Source: Massarina eburnea CBS 473.64 (taxonomy: Eukaryota > Ascomycota > Dothideomycetes > Pleosporales > Massarinaceae). From it: DNA of 64,000 nt. Made by a program: the position numbers and the translations under genes. The notes beneath the pieces were generated by a model that saw nothing but the letters and a program-made list of their open reading frames with translations, made no database searches and had not been told where the DNA came from. The stretch spans positions 674,487 through 738,486 of the forward strand of contig MU006782.1 of the NCBI GenBank assembly GCA_010093635.1, in the 5' to 3' direction. This document shows positions 35,141-46,481 of this stretch, one piece after another. Positions within the stretch are counted from its first letter, which is position 1. Every line of letters begins with the position of its first letter.

Positions 35141-36094
35141 ATGTCTCCGTCCGCAATCACCGTCAAGTCTGTTCCCACACCCCAGACCAAGCAGTTAGTT
35201 ACGACCTCGAAAGAGGATTCGACCAAGGAGAAGACTCCCCTCCAAGCCATCTCGCAAGGCGTATGTCTTCCCGGAATCCCCCTCTTCTCCTCCTACGACA
35301 AGCAGCGCGCATGGATCCTTTCGCACATGGCAGGAGCTTTCCGCGTCTGTGCGCGCAAAGGCTTCACAGAGGGCATGTCTGGCCATATTAGCGTTCGCGA
35401 CCCTGAAAACCCGCACGCCTTTTGGACGAACCCGGTCGCCAAACACTTCGCCACGCTGAAAGCGTCCGACATGATACTTGTTGATTATGACGGGAACCCA
35501 ATTGGAGGCAATACCAGCAGGCCGGCAAACGCGGCGGGATTCTTGATACACTCGGCGGTCCACAAGGCGAGGCCCGACGTCCATGCGGCGTGCCATATGC
35601 ATGGCAAGGCTGGTAAGGCGTGGAGTGCATTTGGAAAGAAACTCGAGATGATCAATCAGGACGTGTGTTACTTCTATGGTGACGCACAGGCTGTGTATGA
35701 GGATTTCGGCGGTGTTGTGTTTGAAGTGGCCGAAGCGAAGCGCATGGCCGCTGCGCTGGGTCCCAAAGGTAAAGGTATGATTTTGAGAAACCACGGCCTT
35801 CTGGTAAGTAAAGCAGTATTGGTATCAATTGCGGCGTCTAGCTAATAGAACTAGACGGTTGGAGGCACCGTCGACGAAGCTGCCTACCTTTACACGCTCA
35901 TGGAACGCTCTTGCGAAATCCAACTCATGGTAGATGCAGCTGCCGCTCTCGACAGCAACGCAAAGATCTACGTCGACGATGAGGCCGCTGCATACACTTT
36001 CAAAATGGCCAGCGACCCCGAAAGTCTCTATTGGGAATTCCAGCCAGATCTAGAGTACGAATATGAGATGTCGAATGGCGTGTTTGAGAACTGA
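35141..36094 (+). CDS. Class II aldolase/adducin-fold protein
   Basis: Exons 35141-35803 and 35855-36094; intron 35804-35854 (51 bp, GTAAGT...GCTAAT...ACTAG) in phase 0. The product is 300 residues, the usual length for fungal cytosolic members. The fold is shown by ARKGFTEGMSGHISVRDP, a substrate-phosphate-type loop, then the two zinc histidines in CHMHGKAGKAWS (His152, His154) and the third in RNHGLLTVGGTVDEA (His218). Bacterial relatives are fuculose-1-phosphate aldolase and ribulose-5-phosphate epimerase; eukaryotic adducin lacks the metal site. With all three histidines kept, this copy is probably a metal-dependent enzyme acting on a small phosphorylated sugar or related compound, but the substrate cannot be read from the sequence. 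No targeting signal, so cytosolic. Confidence 0.92.
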
Positions 36095-36311
36095 AGTTCG
36101 ATTTATATCTCCGTAGAAATGCCCATAATGGCTTCCTTCGCGTTGTGTACACAATGAATCAAGGGCAGTGCGCCTGCCATCAACACCACTCATCAGTCTT
36201 CCAACCCTCCGTGCTCTTCCGTACCCCAGACTTCGTTTCTTTGATGCATCTTTGCGTCAATCGCTCTATCATTGTCATTGTTAACAACCACATACACCCG
36301 TTATTATCATC

Positions 36312-37769
36312 ATGGCCAACTTTCCCAACTATAGTCGACTACACCCTAGCGCGTATAAGGGCCTCGCTCGGTACGTAATTGGATGGGCGACTATACGACG
36401 ACTGGCCGCAGCAGTCTGAGACGTGTATTGAAATTCCTCTGAAAGAGCTTTTCTAACCACGATCTCGCAGTGTCGACCTCATTTACGACTGCGGTTGCAG
36501 AAGGATCTTGCGACACGGCGACCATTATCCGCCCCTTGGGCCCAGTCGCACTCCTTACCCCCCACCAGCCTACCAAATAGGCGCTGCACCGATACATCGC
36601 TCGTAGTGGAGTGTAGAAGATGCCCTGATACTAAAGCGTTCACATCAGTCAGGCACCTGCAACCGTTGCATGCTAAGGCCGCGAGTTCCAAGTACCCATG
36701 TCATCGATGTCGACGCTCTAAACGAGAGCAATACCGATTTCATTGTCGCCACCCATCATGTACGTAACATGCTCTCTCATTACTTGAAACTTATATTGAC
36801 TTTGGACTTAAACTCCAGGATGCTGATACTAATGCCTCCGGTGTTGCTGCTACCGATGTTGCCGAACCCACCGTCACCGCTCCCCTCACAACTACTCCCT
36901 ACGACGAAACGCGACCCATCATCGCCCCCGTCAAATTCACCAGCGATAGCGATAAACTCATTGTCAGTAATTCCCAGGTGTAGACTACTCGTCGTTACTG
37001 ATACTGGACCCACAACTTTAGGTCCCGTACCCGCGCGGACCAGACGCCAATGGGAAGTATAAAAACGACTACGACTTCGACTTTGACATCTATCGCCGCC
37101 CTTTCATACGTCACATCATTCCCTTTGACATCGGCAGTGAAGCGAACTCTGACCCCGATTTTCCTTACGGCTTTAGTTCCGAAACAGGAGGCCACTTCGG
37201 TCTGCCCCTCAAAGAACCTACTTCGCAGCACCCTCCGTCTTCATGGAAGATTCCGGAGCTCAGCTGGCCGAAGCCTGCCTCGGAAAATCTCACACCTGCC
37301 GAGATCGTCCGTCTAGGGAACCCCACGCACCCGACGATGTTCTACGGCCGCATCAAGTGAGTCCTGCTCAGATACCTCTAGATAGGTTTTGCAGGGCTGA
37401 TCTTGAACAAGCATCGACGCCGAATTCATGTATACTTCTGAAAACAAGTTTTGGAATCCTATGATGACTTGGCGGCTGGATGCCGCCCAAGGTAGGGAAC
37501 CCAAGCGCGACGCCGTCAAGCGCGAGAGCCCTGATTTCTCTCCGGAACGGAATGGACTGTCCAAGAGGTGGCGGAATATTTCGCGGAGGAGGTTTATAAC
37601 GACATCAAAGGGGGCTACTATGGTGAAAGGGGCGTGGATTCTACTCAAAATGAAAGTGAAGGCGGGCGTTGATAAGTTGGTGCATATGGGAAGAAGTCGA
37701 GACGAGGACGAGGATGAGGATGAGATTGGTGCTGACGATCGGGTTCGTCTAGTCTCAAAGTTGAGTTGA
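36312..37769 (+). pseudogene. Orphan five-exon gene with one in-frame stop
   Basis: Exons 36312-36370, 36471-36759, 36819-36977, 37022-37356 and 37412-37769 join with consistent phases; introns are 100, 59, 44 and 55 bp with good borders. The only fault is a TAG at 36604-36606 in exon 2, followed by the same open frame. The flanks read YPPPAYQIGAAPIHRS before the stop and SGTCNRCMLRPRVPSTHVID after it. Later segments: DFDFDIYRRPFIRHIIPFDIG, FPYGFSSETGGHFGLPL, AEIVRLGNPTHPTMFYGRIN, NKFWNPMMTWRLDAAQ, and an acidic DEDEDEDE end. I recognise no domain. A shorter product could start at the in-frame ATG 36670 (about 320 residues). I could not find an intron that removes the TAG and keeps frame. It may be a nonsense allele, a readthrough site or an error in the assembly. 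Confidence 0.6.
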
Positions 37770-39735
37770 ATATGAACTTGTTAGTTAACAGGCCACGTTC
37801 TTGTTCGGCAACGTTCGGTATGGTAATGAGCTTGGTTTTCACATGTCTGATGGCGTATGCAGTGTCGTCATATACGTCTAAATAAACTTTCTATAGTATG
37901 ATCTGGAGAAGTGTAGTGCCGTATAGTACGTCTGGATGAGCTTTCGAGACTCAGCTTCCACCAGTGAACCTCAACCCATCCCGAACCCATTCTGCGTATC
38001 TTTCGACATTCAATTCCACATCTCGTAACTTCGGCAACCCGATCATCGGCATCAACCTTCCCGTGTCTATGATGCCTATGCTTCTCGTAAAACAGGGAAA
38101 GCACCGTAGGTCTACTGTCCTGAAATCATGGATGTGATGCGGTTGATGGGAGTTGATTGGGCGTCCATCTTACGAAGATCTTCGTTTTGTGGATATGTTG
38201 GAAATGACGAGTTTTTGGGGATGCTTTGGTGTGGTAAGCGTCTATCATTATCATGGGTAATGGCTACGATGGGCGCCTAGGAAGACCGAAGCAGGGCTTA
38301 CAAAGGCCTGGACATCTTACGCCTCACATTTCCAAAACCTTATTTTATTGCCAAGATTGTCAGCCATAATTCTCCTACTGATATCCGTTTGGGCCTTGCG
38401 CAGGACTCTGGATCTTGAATATGTGATCGCCGTATGGAATGGCTGCCGTCTGGCAAGCAGTACCTTGGTAGTTGGTAGAAGGTATTGCTGACAGGACTAA
38501 GATTCAAGTGTAGACCGTGGATTTTAAGTTTGAGGGCTTCTTTTGCACAGGGGTTAAAGAAGCGCTACGTGTGGTTAATAGGACAGCAGGATGATTGCCA
38601 GATTGTGGCGTTGCATCAGATAACGAGTAATGTGTTTGCTTGGTGGAATGAGATATCGGCTTACTATAAGTGGGCTAGCATGAGGATCTTGATGAGATCT
38701 TGAAGGCAATCGAAAAAGAAATACACCGACATTAGATCTCCCTTATTTTTGGGGACAAGTGTGCATTTCAGTTGAGATCCCAATATTCTAGGATCATACG
38801 AGCACTTTGCGTTTTTGATATGTGTATAGCATTTGCTTTGAGCGTGATGATTCCTCTCTTAGACACACTACCTAAAAGATAATATTGTCACACAGATCTA
38901 ATCTCTGACACGGGATAAAGTGGAATAGGAAATAATGAGGCAAAACAGTGAGACGCCACAATATGTGGCGGTGTGGCTAGTGTACGGCCCGAGCGGTAAA
39001 TACGTCCCGATCCATCCTCCCCAGGCGTTCTTCGCCCTTCCATGCTTCTTCTTCGTTTTTAGCCCTCTCCATTCACATACGCCATCGGCCGCAGTAGCAG
39101 GCAATATGCGTCCTTCGTCATCCCGTCCGCTACAAGGCGAACACATTATCGTGCATCTAGGCTCCAGGCCCTGCACGATTTCATCATACACGAACCCGAT
39201 ACAATAGTTTTCGGTGCTCAGCCCCCATTTTCCCTGCTTCACTGCCTTTATTCTACCCTCCAATATTACAAGCAAGCCTATAGTCATCCACGAGCAAGGG
39301 ATACAGGAATGTTGATGCTTACCCTGCATTCCCGCAAACTCGCGAACTTGAAACAATAGTTCTATCGAAATGTAGAATTCGGGTAGGAAGTATCCCGCCG
39401 GATTTATGACACTCCAATCATGCTGCTGCCCGCCAGTGTGGTCCGAGCTGAAGAGTGCAGCGTATGCTGACAGGTCAAACAACCTAGTTCACCGGTTGGT
39501 GAGCTAAGAAAAGAAACTGAGTACTACACGTGCATGGTGCGCAACTGCGTGTTTTCTTCGTGCGTCCTGAGGGAACGTCACGGTTCTCTTTAGTAGCATG
39601 GGGTCGCAGTGGAGCGTTCTGTATCACAAAACATCTAGAGCTGCCGTCCGCTGCCTTGAAGATCCACTACTTTCCCTCGAGTTTGCGATAACGAAATCAG
39701 CCTAGCCATCCGAATTAACAACATTTCCCTCTTTC
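37770..39735. other. Gene-poor stretch with one minus-strand open frame
   Basis: Nearly 2 kb. At 38898-39482 the minus strand stays open for about 190 codons, but it begins at TTG, not ATG, directly after an intron-like AACTAG acceptor, and holds a possible internal GTAAGC donor. It may be an exon of an unrecognised gene with upstream exons near 39.5-39.6 kb; no domain is recognisable. Elsewhere only short frames are present. Confidence 0.35.
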
Positions 39736-42700
39736 ATGATGCGGGAGGTGACCGAAGAGCATTCCCGGGTATACATCCGGTCGGAAGTGCTGACCGATGA
39801 ACCTATTTCAAACGCGGAGTGGAATTCGAAAGTCCCATCTTTCGATGTGTCGAGTCTAGTACCGGAAACATTCGATTCCTGGGCTGGTAAGTCGGATTGA
39901 AAGCATCATTGGCGGTCTTGAACCTGGCTGATGGCGAGAATCAAGTGCCAACGTCAAAGTACCAACGGTCATTTGGTATACCGCCTACAAGTCGACCTAC
40001 TTCTAACGAAGGCAAAACGGAACGGGCCTTGCAAGATGCCTCGAAATACATGGATGCGACAACGAATCGATTTCGCCTGCCAACCCCAACGCCACCGCAA
40101 AACGCTTCGTTGCGCAAATATCGTCTAAGCAGATCCCCACTCGACAGTCTTCAAGAAGAGTTCAAGAGGTATGGTAGTCTGGAAACTAAAGGAACCCTTG
40201 CGATCTGCCCAGAAGACGGATCAGAGGATAAAGACGACGCATCATTGGATACACTAGACTGGAGTTTCATTCAGAAGAAATTCGAGCTACCCGAGCACCC
40301 AAAGATTAGCGATTGTCCAAGCCTGGCCACCGGCAGTACGATTAGCAGTCGCAACTCCTCCACGAGATCTACCAAGTCGGGTAAGGGGGAAGGGAGTGAG
40401 CAACCAGAGAAAGGGGTGTGTCCGATTCCTGAATGCGGTCGCATGATGAGAGACCTTGCAGCTCATCTCTTAACACATCAGGCTGAACGTCCAGAGAAGT
40501 GCCCAGTGGATACATGTGAATACCATACGAAGGGGTTTGCAAGGACCTACGACAAGGTCAGACATACGCTTAAACACTTTAAAGGAAAGTTCATCTGCGA
40601 CTTCTGCCCTACTTCAGGGAGTGTTTCCGAGAGGACCTTTCTGCGCTGCGACATCTTCCTTCGACATCTCGTCAGTGCACATGGCGTACAACAAACGCCT
40701 CCTGCGCGTAGGGAGGAGCTTTACCATACCGGAGTCATCAAGCAACCTCGAAGACGCCTTGGAAACCAAACAGTTGCCACATGTACGCTGTGCTCCGAAC
40801 CGTTCGACGTCCAAGGATTTTACGAACATCTTCGAGGTTGCGTGCTCCGCCAGGTCACAAGAAGCTATCCTACTCTGCAAAGCTTTGCCAGAGTAACACC
40901 AACGGACCAGCAAGATGAATCCAAGGGCAGCCTACCCGACAATTCAACAGTTGCTCCCACCGATGATATCACTTCTGTGCCTCAGAATGCCCCTGGGCAT
41001 GGCCTTGAAACCTCGAGCACAACTATCCGTTCAACTCTCGTCTCATATAAGTATATCATGAACGACTCGCAAGATGTGGATATTGCTGAGCTTACAGCCT
41101 CTTCGCGGTGTCTGTCTCTGACTTCGTCTCGTGGAGATGGGGACGCAACGAAGTCTTCGTCTGAAGAAGAGACTGATTGGACAGACGATATCGGCTCTCC
41201 CGATAGTACACCAGACGCCGACGGACTTCGACCAATGCTATCCCCTGTCAAAAGACACCTCGTCGATTCGATCATGGTTGAGTTCCACAGGATATTCGAT
41301 GGAACGTTGCGAGCGCACAACGGTGGTGGTGGTGGTGGTGGCGGCAGCAGTACAGCCGGCGCTGGCTCCGGGTCTGGTTTCTACAATGGATCCAGCGGCG
41401 GGTCGACATACTCGAGCTCGTCATTCATCTCGCGGAAACGGAGTCTGAGCGGCGGTAGTTCTCCACCGCCGAACGATAACGGAGACGACCCTCACAAGCG
41501 CAGAAGACCTGACCCGAAGTCGACGGGCGGCAAACAGCCGATGCCTGAGTTGAGATTTGCATGTCCATACTACAAGCGCAATCCTGGTAGGCATCAGACG
41601 TTCACTTCGTGTCGCGATCCCGGATTTATTACAGTGGCGAGACTAAAGTAAGTGATTGAACACGATATTGGTTACTTGCTTAGGTACCGTCTTGTGTTGA
41701 CATTATCGCTATTGCAACACTCTATGCAGAACACTGCAAGGTTATTGCAATAGTCTTAACCTGTACTGTACATTGGGCTTGCAAGCAACCAGACACATCT
41801 TCGGAAGCTATTACTAACATATCTTACAGAGAGCATCTCTACCGCCGACATCTTCTCCCCATCCAGTGCAACAGATGTTGCTCCACATTCACGAACGAAC
41901 CGACGCTACGAGAGCACCAGCGAGATGCTAACGGCTGTGAAGTCAAAGAGCATGTGCCCCTCGAAGGGTTTGACAAAGATCAAGAGAGGAAGTTGAAGAG
42001 CAAGAAGCGCAGTCTAGTCTACCTGAGCGAAGAAGACAAGTGGAAGGGCGTGTATCGGATACTGTTCCCGGACGACAATGAAGCGGATATGCCGTCGCCT
42101 TGTAAGCCTCTCTCCCAATGCTCTTCGCGTAATGCCCTGGCATTAGCTGCGATACACTTGCCATAATAATGTGTGCATACGTCAATACCCTAGTATCCCA
42201 TGTGGCGATCTCGCTAATAGGTTTAGACATCGAATACCATCCGTGCAACAATGGGCAGAACAGTGAGCCCTCCAACGTTGCTCGGTTCCAAGAATTCTCC
42301 AGACTTGAGCTGCCTCGCCTGGTTCGCCGGACACTCGAAGTTGCAGTCGAAGAGGAAGCGCAACCCCTGGAGGACAAGCTCAAAGAGCGTCTTGTGGATA
42401 TCGTTCGCGAATGCCAGTCTCAGTTGATCTCGATGTTTCAATCAACGCAGGCTCAAGCCATCGATAGTTCCGAGCTTGCCCCAGCGTTACTGCCGTCTTC
42501 CGGTGTGCCTGTGCCACAAGGCCCGCACAGCAGAAATACGCAGACAGCAGAACCCTCCTTCCAAGACTTCGACTCGTATGCGTTAGCAGTCACATCTTCA
42601 GACTTCATACCCATTCCAGCGACTCGCTATCTTCCCCACGAGCAGGAGCACGACCAAAGCCGACAGAAACCAGAAGCGTCGGGCTCACCAGACTCTGGGT

Positions 42701-43023
42701 ACGACTCAACCTATGCGAGCAGACATACGCGTCCTCTCCAGCCTCAGCAGCAAGAACATTCACCAACCTACCAGCTCGATACGTCGTCCTTCAACCCGGG
42801 GTATGCTCAGCAGCAGCCCCAAGGAGGGTTTATGCCGCAACATGGATACAACGATAGCCAGTACGTCGATCTCGGAGGATATTACGGATTGTTCGAGACT
42901 CAGAACCAGAACGAGCACCAGCACCGGGGTGTGGGGTTTGTTAGTGGAGCAGCCGATCCGGCATGGTCGTACTTAGACCCTGCGGGCGGCGGCGGTAGGA
43001 ATATGATGGGCCCGGGGTTGTAG
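39736..43023 (+). CDS. C2H2 zinc-finger protein with CPYYKRNP-type finger block
   Basis: Exons 39736-39886, 39946-41647, 41830-42101 and 42227-43023; introns 59, 182 and 125 bp. Total 2922 bp gives 973 residues. An alternative acceptor 6 nt earlier (42220) keeps the frame. An N-terminal finger array reads GVCPIPECGRMMRDLAAHLLTH, KCPVDTCEYHTKGF.., FICDFCPTSG..HLVSAH and CTLCSEPFDVQGFYEHLRGC. A linker with a poly-Gly/Ser run follows. The second block, CPYYKRNPGRHQ..CRDPGF..RLKEHLYRRH..QCNRCCSTF..LREHQ, followed by EGFDKDQERKLKSKKR and EEDKWKGVYRILFPDD, marks a fungal C2H2 family. The C-terminus is Gln/Ser-rich and disordered. Nuclear, nucleic-acid binding is the likely role; targets unknown. 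Confidence 0.85.
41321..41346. repeat. (GGT)n trinucleotide run coding poly-Gly
   Basis: A GGT/GGC trinucleotide run in the zinc-finger gene encodes about nine consecutive glycines followed by Ser/Ala/Gly-rich sequence. The repeat is in frame, so length change would only lengthen or shorten the linker. Confidence 0.8.
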
Positions 43024-43627
43024 TGCTTCCTCCATGGTGGACGAGGTACGTAATGTATAATGACCCTTCGTACAATTATTGGGAGCGCGCAGGCCGCGAC
43101 GATGTGCAACGCGAACGTAACTTTGATTTATTATTATCTACCTTATTATCTACATGCGTCTTTTTTGGTGTCCTCTTGACTACAATTTCCGAGTCATGTC
43201 CAGCGAATTTTTGCAGTCGATGAATGACATTCCCACAAGGCTGAGCCGAAGCTACTGCAGCGGGAAAAGAGCCGAATGTAGCCGACAGGCCAAAAAACTT
43301 CACCCATCCCAGAAATCCCATCATTTTCTACGCTGCTTTCCGACAAAGTCCCGATGACGTGATCGCCCCACAGGTTTGCATATTCGTCCATCTGTGATGG
43401 AATTGCTAGTCCAAGGGGAAAATGTTTTCTCGTCTTTACAGGGGAGAATGATAGCATATATACACCGTCAATCCGACCATCGCCCTCTTTTGTCTCGTTT
43501 TTGCTCAGTCGGTTTGATTGATTTTTGATTTGGTGGTGCTGTATTCCTTTGAAGGACTGTTGGCCGTCTTGTGTACCTACGTCTTCGTCCTGGAAAGTCT
43601 CTTCTCTTCGTCAATCAATCCGCAGTC
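43024..43627. other. Intergenic stretch before the UNC93-like gene
   Basis: 604 bp between two plus-strand genes. There is an ATTATTATC-rich patch near 43130 and no gene. A TATATA element at 43456-43462, about 165 bp before the ATG, is a candidate TATA box for the transporter gene. Confidence 0.4.
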
Positions 43628-45010
43628 ATGGCTTCATCATCCCTCGACGAGGCCTCGGCCTCCATAACCACCACACCCCACTCGCTTCTCCGCTCAATCC
43701 CTTTCCAGATTTTCGTCGCTTGCGGCGTGTCCTTTACGGCTCCCGGGATGTGGGACGCGCTTGGTGGTCTAGGTGCTGGAGGAGCAGCAGAGCCATATGC
43801 TGTTTCCGCCGCCAACGCTCTCGTATACGGCCTCTTCGCCGTCGTGTGTGTAGCTGCCGGCGCCATTAACAACCGCATCGGTCTCAAGTACGGACTCGCT
43901 CTCGGCGCCATCGGATACCCGCTTTACGGAGCTGGCCTGTACACCAACAACGTGAGCGCGAATACGTGGTTCATGCTGTTTGGGAGTGCGCTTTGCGGCA
44001 TCTCGGCGGGCTTCTTTTGGGCGGCCGAAGCCGCCATCATCATCGGCTATCCGAGTCCTGGAGATCGGGCCTTTTATCTGGCTATTTGGCAGACTGCGAA
44101 AGCTTCAGGGCCCATCGTTGGAGGTGCTATCAACTTGGGACTCAACGCCAACCGGAAAACCACTGGATCCATCTCCTCGGCGACATATATCGTTTTTATC
44201 GTCATCATGTGCCTTGGTCTACCCATCGCCCTGTTATTGTCGCCAGCGGATAAGGTGTGGAGGAAAGATGGGACGAGAGTCGTTACGCACAAGGCTTCTT
44301 CCTGGGCTGCCGAGTTCCGGGCCGTCGGGTCACTGTTCAAGAGTCGCAGGATCCTGCTGCTGTTGCCTGCATTCTTCATCAGCTATTTCTACAACGGCTT
44401 CATGAGTACGTGGTTGACCAAGTACTTCACTGTCCGGTCGCGCGCCTTCTCGTCCTTTTTCACAAACTTTGCGGGCATCTTTAGCAGTTTCATCATCGCC
44501 AGTCTCCTGGACAACCAGCGCATACACATCAAGAAGCGTGCGAAAATCGCTTTCTGCTGCATCGTCACCATTCTGGTCGGGACTTGGATCTGGGCCACCA
44601 TCCTCCAGAAACAGTTCTACGACGCAGCCTCGCCGCCTGTCTTTGACTGGTTCCAGGGCGGCTTCGGAAAGTCTTATGCCCTGGTTTTCTTCTGGCAGTT
44701 CGGAGGGCAGGCCTTCCAGCAGTTTTTGTACTGGCTGGTTGGCCAGTATGCGACCGATCTTTCCAACTTGTCCCATCATACTGGAATCTTGCGAGGCACC
44801 GAGGCACTGGGTCAGACGGTGGCTTGGGCTATGCAGTCTGAGGGCAATGCGAACCATTTTGTGAGCATCGGGATTAACTTTGGAATCACGGTGTTGTGTA
44901 TCTTCCCGACGTGGATTGTGTTGAGCGAGTTGGAGGGTAGTCACGAGGTTAGAGTTACGGAAGAGGATATAGAGGAGGATAATAAGTTGGGGGAGGCACC
45001 GAAAGTGTGA
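43628..45010 (+). CDS. UNC93-like / DUF895 major-facilitator membrane protein
   Basis: A single exon from ATG 43628 (in context GTCATGGC) encodes 460 residues. About eleven hydrophobic helices are visible, beginning FQIFVACGVSFTAPGMWDALGGLG, then ANALVYGLFAVVCVAAGAI, the short loop NNRIGLKYGLALGAIGYPLYGAGLY, and GSALCGISAGFFWAAEAAIIIGYP, which is the hallmark segment of fungal UNC93-like proteins. Later helices include PAFFISYFYNGFMSTWL and FGITVLCIFPTWIVL. The tail is acidic (EEDIEEDNKLGE). UNC93 in animals is a regulator of potassium channels or of Toll-like receptor traffic; fungal members are plasma or vacuolar membrane proteins without a settled substrate. Confidence 0.9.
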   Translation: MASSSLDEASASITTTPHSLLRSIPFQIFVACGVSFTAPGMWDALGGLGAGGAAEPYAVSAANALVYGLFAVVCVAAGAINNRIGLKYGLALGAIGYPLYGAGLYTNNVSANTWFMLFGSALCGISAGFFWAAEAAIIIGYPSPGDRAFYLAIWQTAKASGPIVGGAINLGLNANRKTTGSISSATYIVFIVIMCLGLPIALLLSPADKVWRKDGTRVVTHKASSWAAEFRAVGSLFKSRRILLLLPAFFISYFYNGFMSTWLTKYFTVRSRAFSSFFTNFAGIFSSFIIASLLDNQRIHIKKRAKIAFCCIVTILVGTWIWATILQKQFYDAASPPVFDWFQGGFGKSYALVFFWQFGGQAFQQFLYWLVGQYATDLSNLSHHTGILRGTEALGQTVAWAMQSEGNANHFVSIGINFGITVLCIFPTWIVLSELEGSHEVRVTEEDIEEDNKLGEAPKV

Positions 45011-45209
45011 TTATGAGGATGAGTTTTATGACGGATCATGGGAACGAAACGTTAGATTTCTTTCGAATAGTAATGCACAGATGTATGATGATGATTGTGT
45101 AGCATTTCTAAGGCACTACGAAAATGTAGACCCACTCAGAACTGGGACGATGGTTGGCGATCTTCTCGCGGCCAGATCATCACCCGTAACTTATCATTCC
45201 TCTATCAAG

Positions 45210-45806
45210 TTAGGTGCTCCCGCTACCATTATCCGTGCTGTCACCATCCCTACTACCGTCACCGTCGTCACTACCATCGCCATCCTCTTTATCCTTGTCG
45301 CTGCCATCATCACTCCGCTCACCCTTATCCCGACCACCACGTTTTCCGCCTTGACCACCACTCCTCCCACCCCGTGCATTACACAACTCCGATATCGCAG
45401 CATGACTCTTCGTCCCCTTCAAAGGCTCCTTTTTATTCTTTTTCTTATCCGAACGCGGCTTCGTCCCATCCTTCGCCTTGTGCTTATCCAGGTCTTCAGC
45501 ATTCTTATCCGCTTCCCTATGCCGCTCTTCAAATACATCTCCCTTGGTCTTGACTTCAGTCACCTTCGTGTTCATTCTATCCTGGATTTCCCGCGAGGCT
45601 CGGAGTTCTGGTGGGAGCTTGGCTGGTTCGGGGACAGGAGGAGTGGGGGTCTGGGACTTTTGCTTCTGGCGTTTCTTGGGACCTACTGTTTCCCATCCTG
45701 AGTCTTGGTCGTCTTGCTCGGGATCGGGCTTCTTGTCTTGACGTTTGTCATCGTTGGGGTCTTTGCTGTTCCTGGAGTTTGGCTTGTTGGGTTGCTTTGG
45801 AGGCAT
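45210..45806 (-). CDS. Disordered basic protein with Gly/Arg-rich tail
   Basis: The ATG at 45806 opens 198 codons without introns. The protein is almost entirely charged: PKQPNKPNSRNSKDPNDDKRQDKKPD, then DSGWETVGPKKRQKQ, a Lys/Glu helix (ELRASREIQDRMNTKVTEVK), a Lys-rich KKKNKKEPLKG, ARGGRSGGQGGKRGGRD, and an Asp/Gly/Ser-rich end. RGG-type repeats often bind RNA, and the Lys clusters would serve as nuclear signals. I recognise no family. The opposite strand carries a comparable frame, a by-product of composition. It is convergent with the UNC93-like gene, whose stop lies only 200 bp away. Confidence 0.55.
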   Translation of the reverse strand: MPPKQPNKPNSRNSKDPNDDKRQDKKPDPEQDDQDSGWETVGPKKRQKQKSQTPTPPVPEPAKLPPELRASREIQDRMNTKVTEVKTKGDVFEERHREADKNAEDLDKHKAKDGTKPRSDKKKNKKEPLKGTKSHAAISELCNARGGRSGGQGGKRGGRDKGERSDDGSDKDKEDGDGSDDGDGSRDGDSTDNGSGST

Positions 45807-46481
45807 TGTTGTGTTCTCTTTTCTTGAATATTTGGTTTGCACTGTGGTTGTTCTTGTGGGGAATTGGGCTTAGGAGTGTTGCGGAGCTGCTTTTTATGTA
45901 TTTTGTGAATCATGGTTGCGGGTTTCACTTCACCTACTAGCTAGTCACGAGCGCACAGTTAGTAGCACGTAGAACATAGAGGTGGCTTCTATAGGGCTCA
46001 GAGGAAAGTCCTAGTTGTGAGGAGATTGTTTCAGAAGACACAAAGTACAATACGAAGTTTTTGTAGAGTCAAACTGTTTCACCGTGACGAGTTTCATTCA
46101 GAGCCACTCACGACCACCTGACTGAGTATCAACCTAGAAGCTACGCTTTCAGCATTAATTCTAATGCTCGGCTCGAAATCAATAATTTTCTATGGCCGTT
46201 GTGTGATACGGTGGTGGAGAAGTTGAATGTTATCGTGCAGGCTTTCGTAAGAGAGATGAAGTCAAACATAACCTAACTACAGCATCACCGAAACAATTCA
46301 ACGCTCCATTAATCTAACCAACACACTCAAGAACAATCATGATTTTGTAGATGCAAATTTAAATCAACTTTCTGTTCAATTCATGCAATGCAAATGCTAC
46401 ACTACGCCTAAATCCAATCCATCCACCCCTCCATCCTCAAACCTCAAACTTCAGACCTCAAACTGCAAACCCCATCAAACA
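45807..46481. other. AT-rich intergenic stretch
   Basis: 675 bp between two minus-strand genes. It is AT-rich, with a 78-codon plus-strand frame at its edge that overlaps the LPMO tail and is not credible. It holds the disordered-protein promoter. Nothing else seen. Confidence 0.4.

Noticed and set aside
38898..39482. 194-codon minus-strand frame as a finished gene
   Set aside because: It begins at TTG, and I found no upstream exon that keeps phase. It is mentioned only as a possible exon in the intergenic entry.
45081..45701. Plus-strand frames of 206 and 152 codons opposite the disordered protein
   Set aside because: They mirror the repetitive Lys/Asp codons of the minus-strand gene and have no motif. 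The minus frame has a proper ATG and stop.
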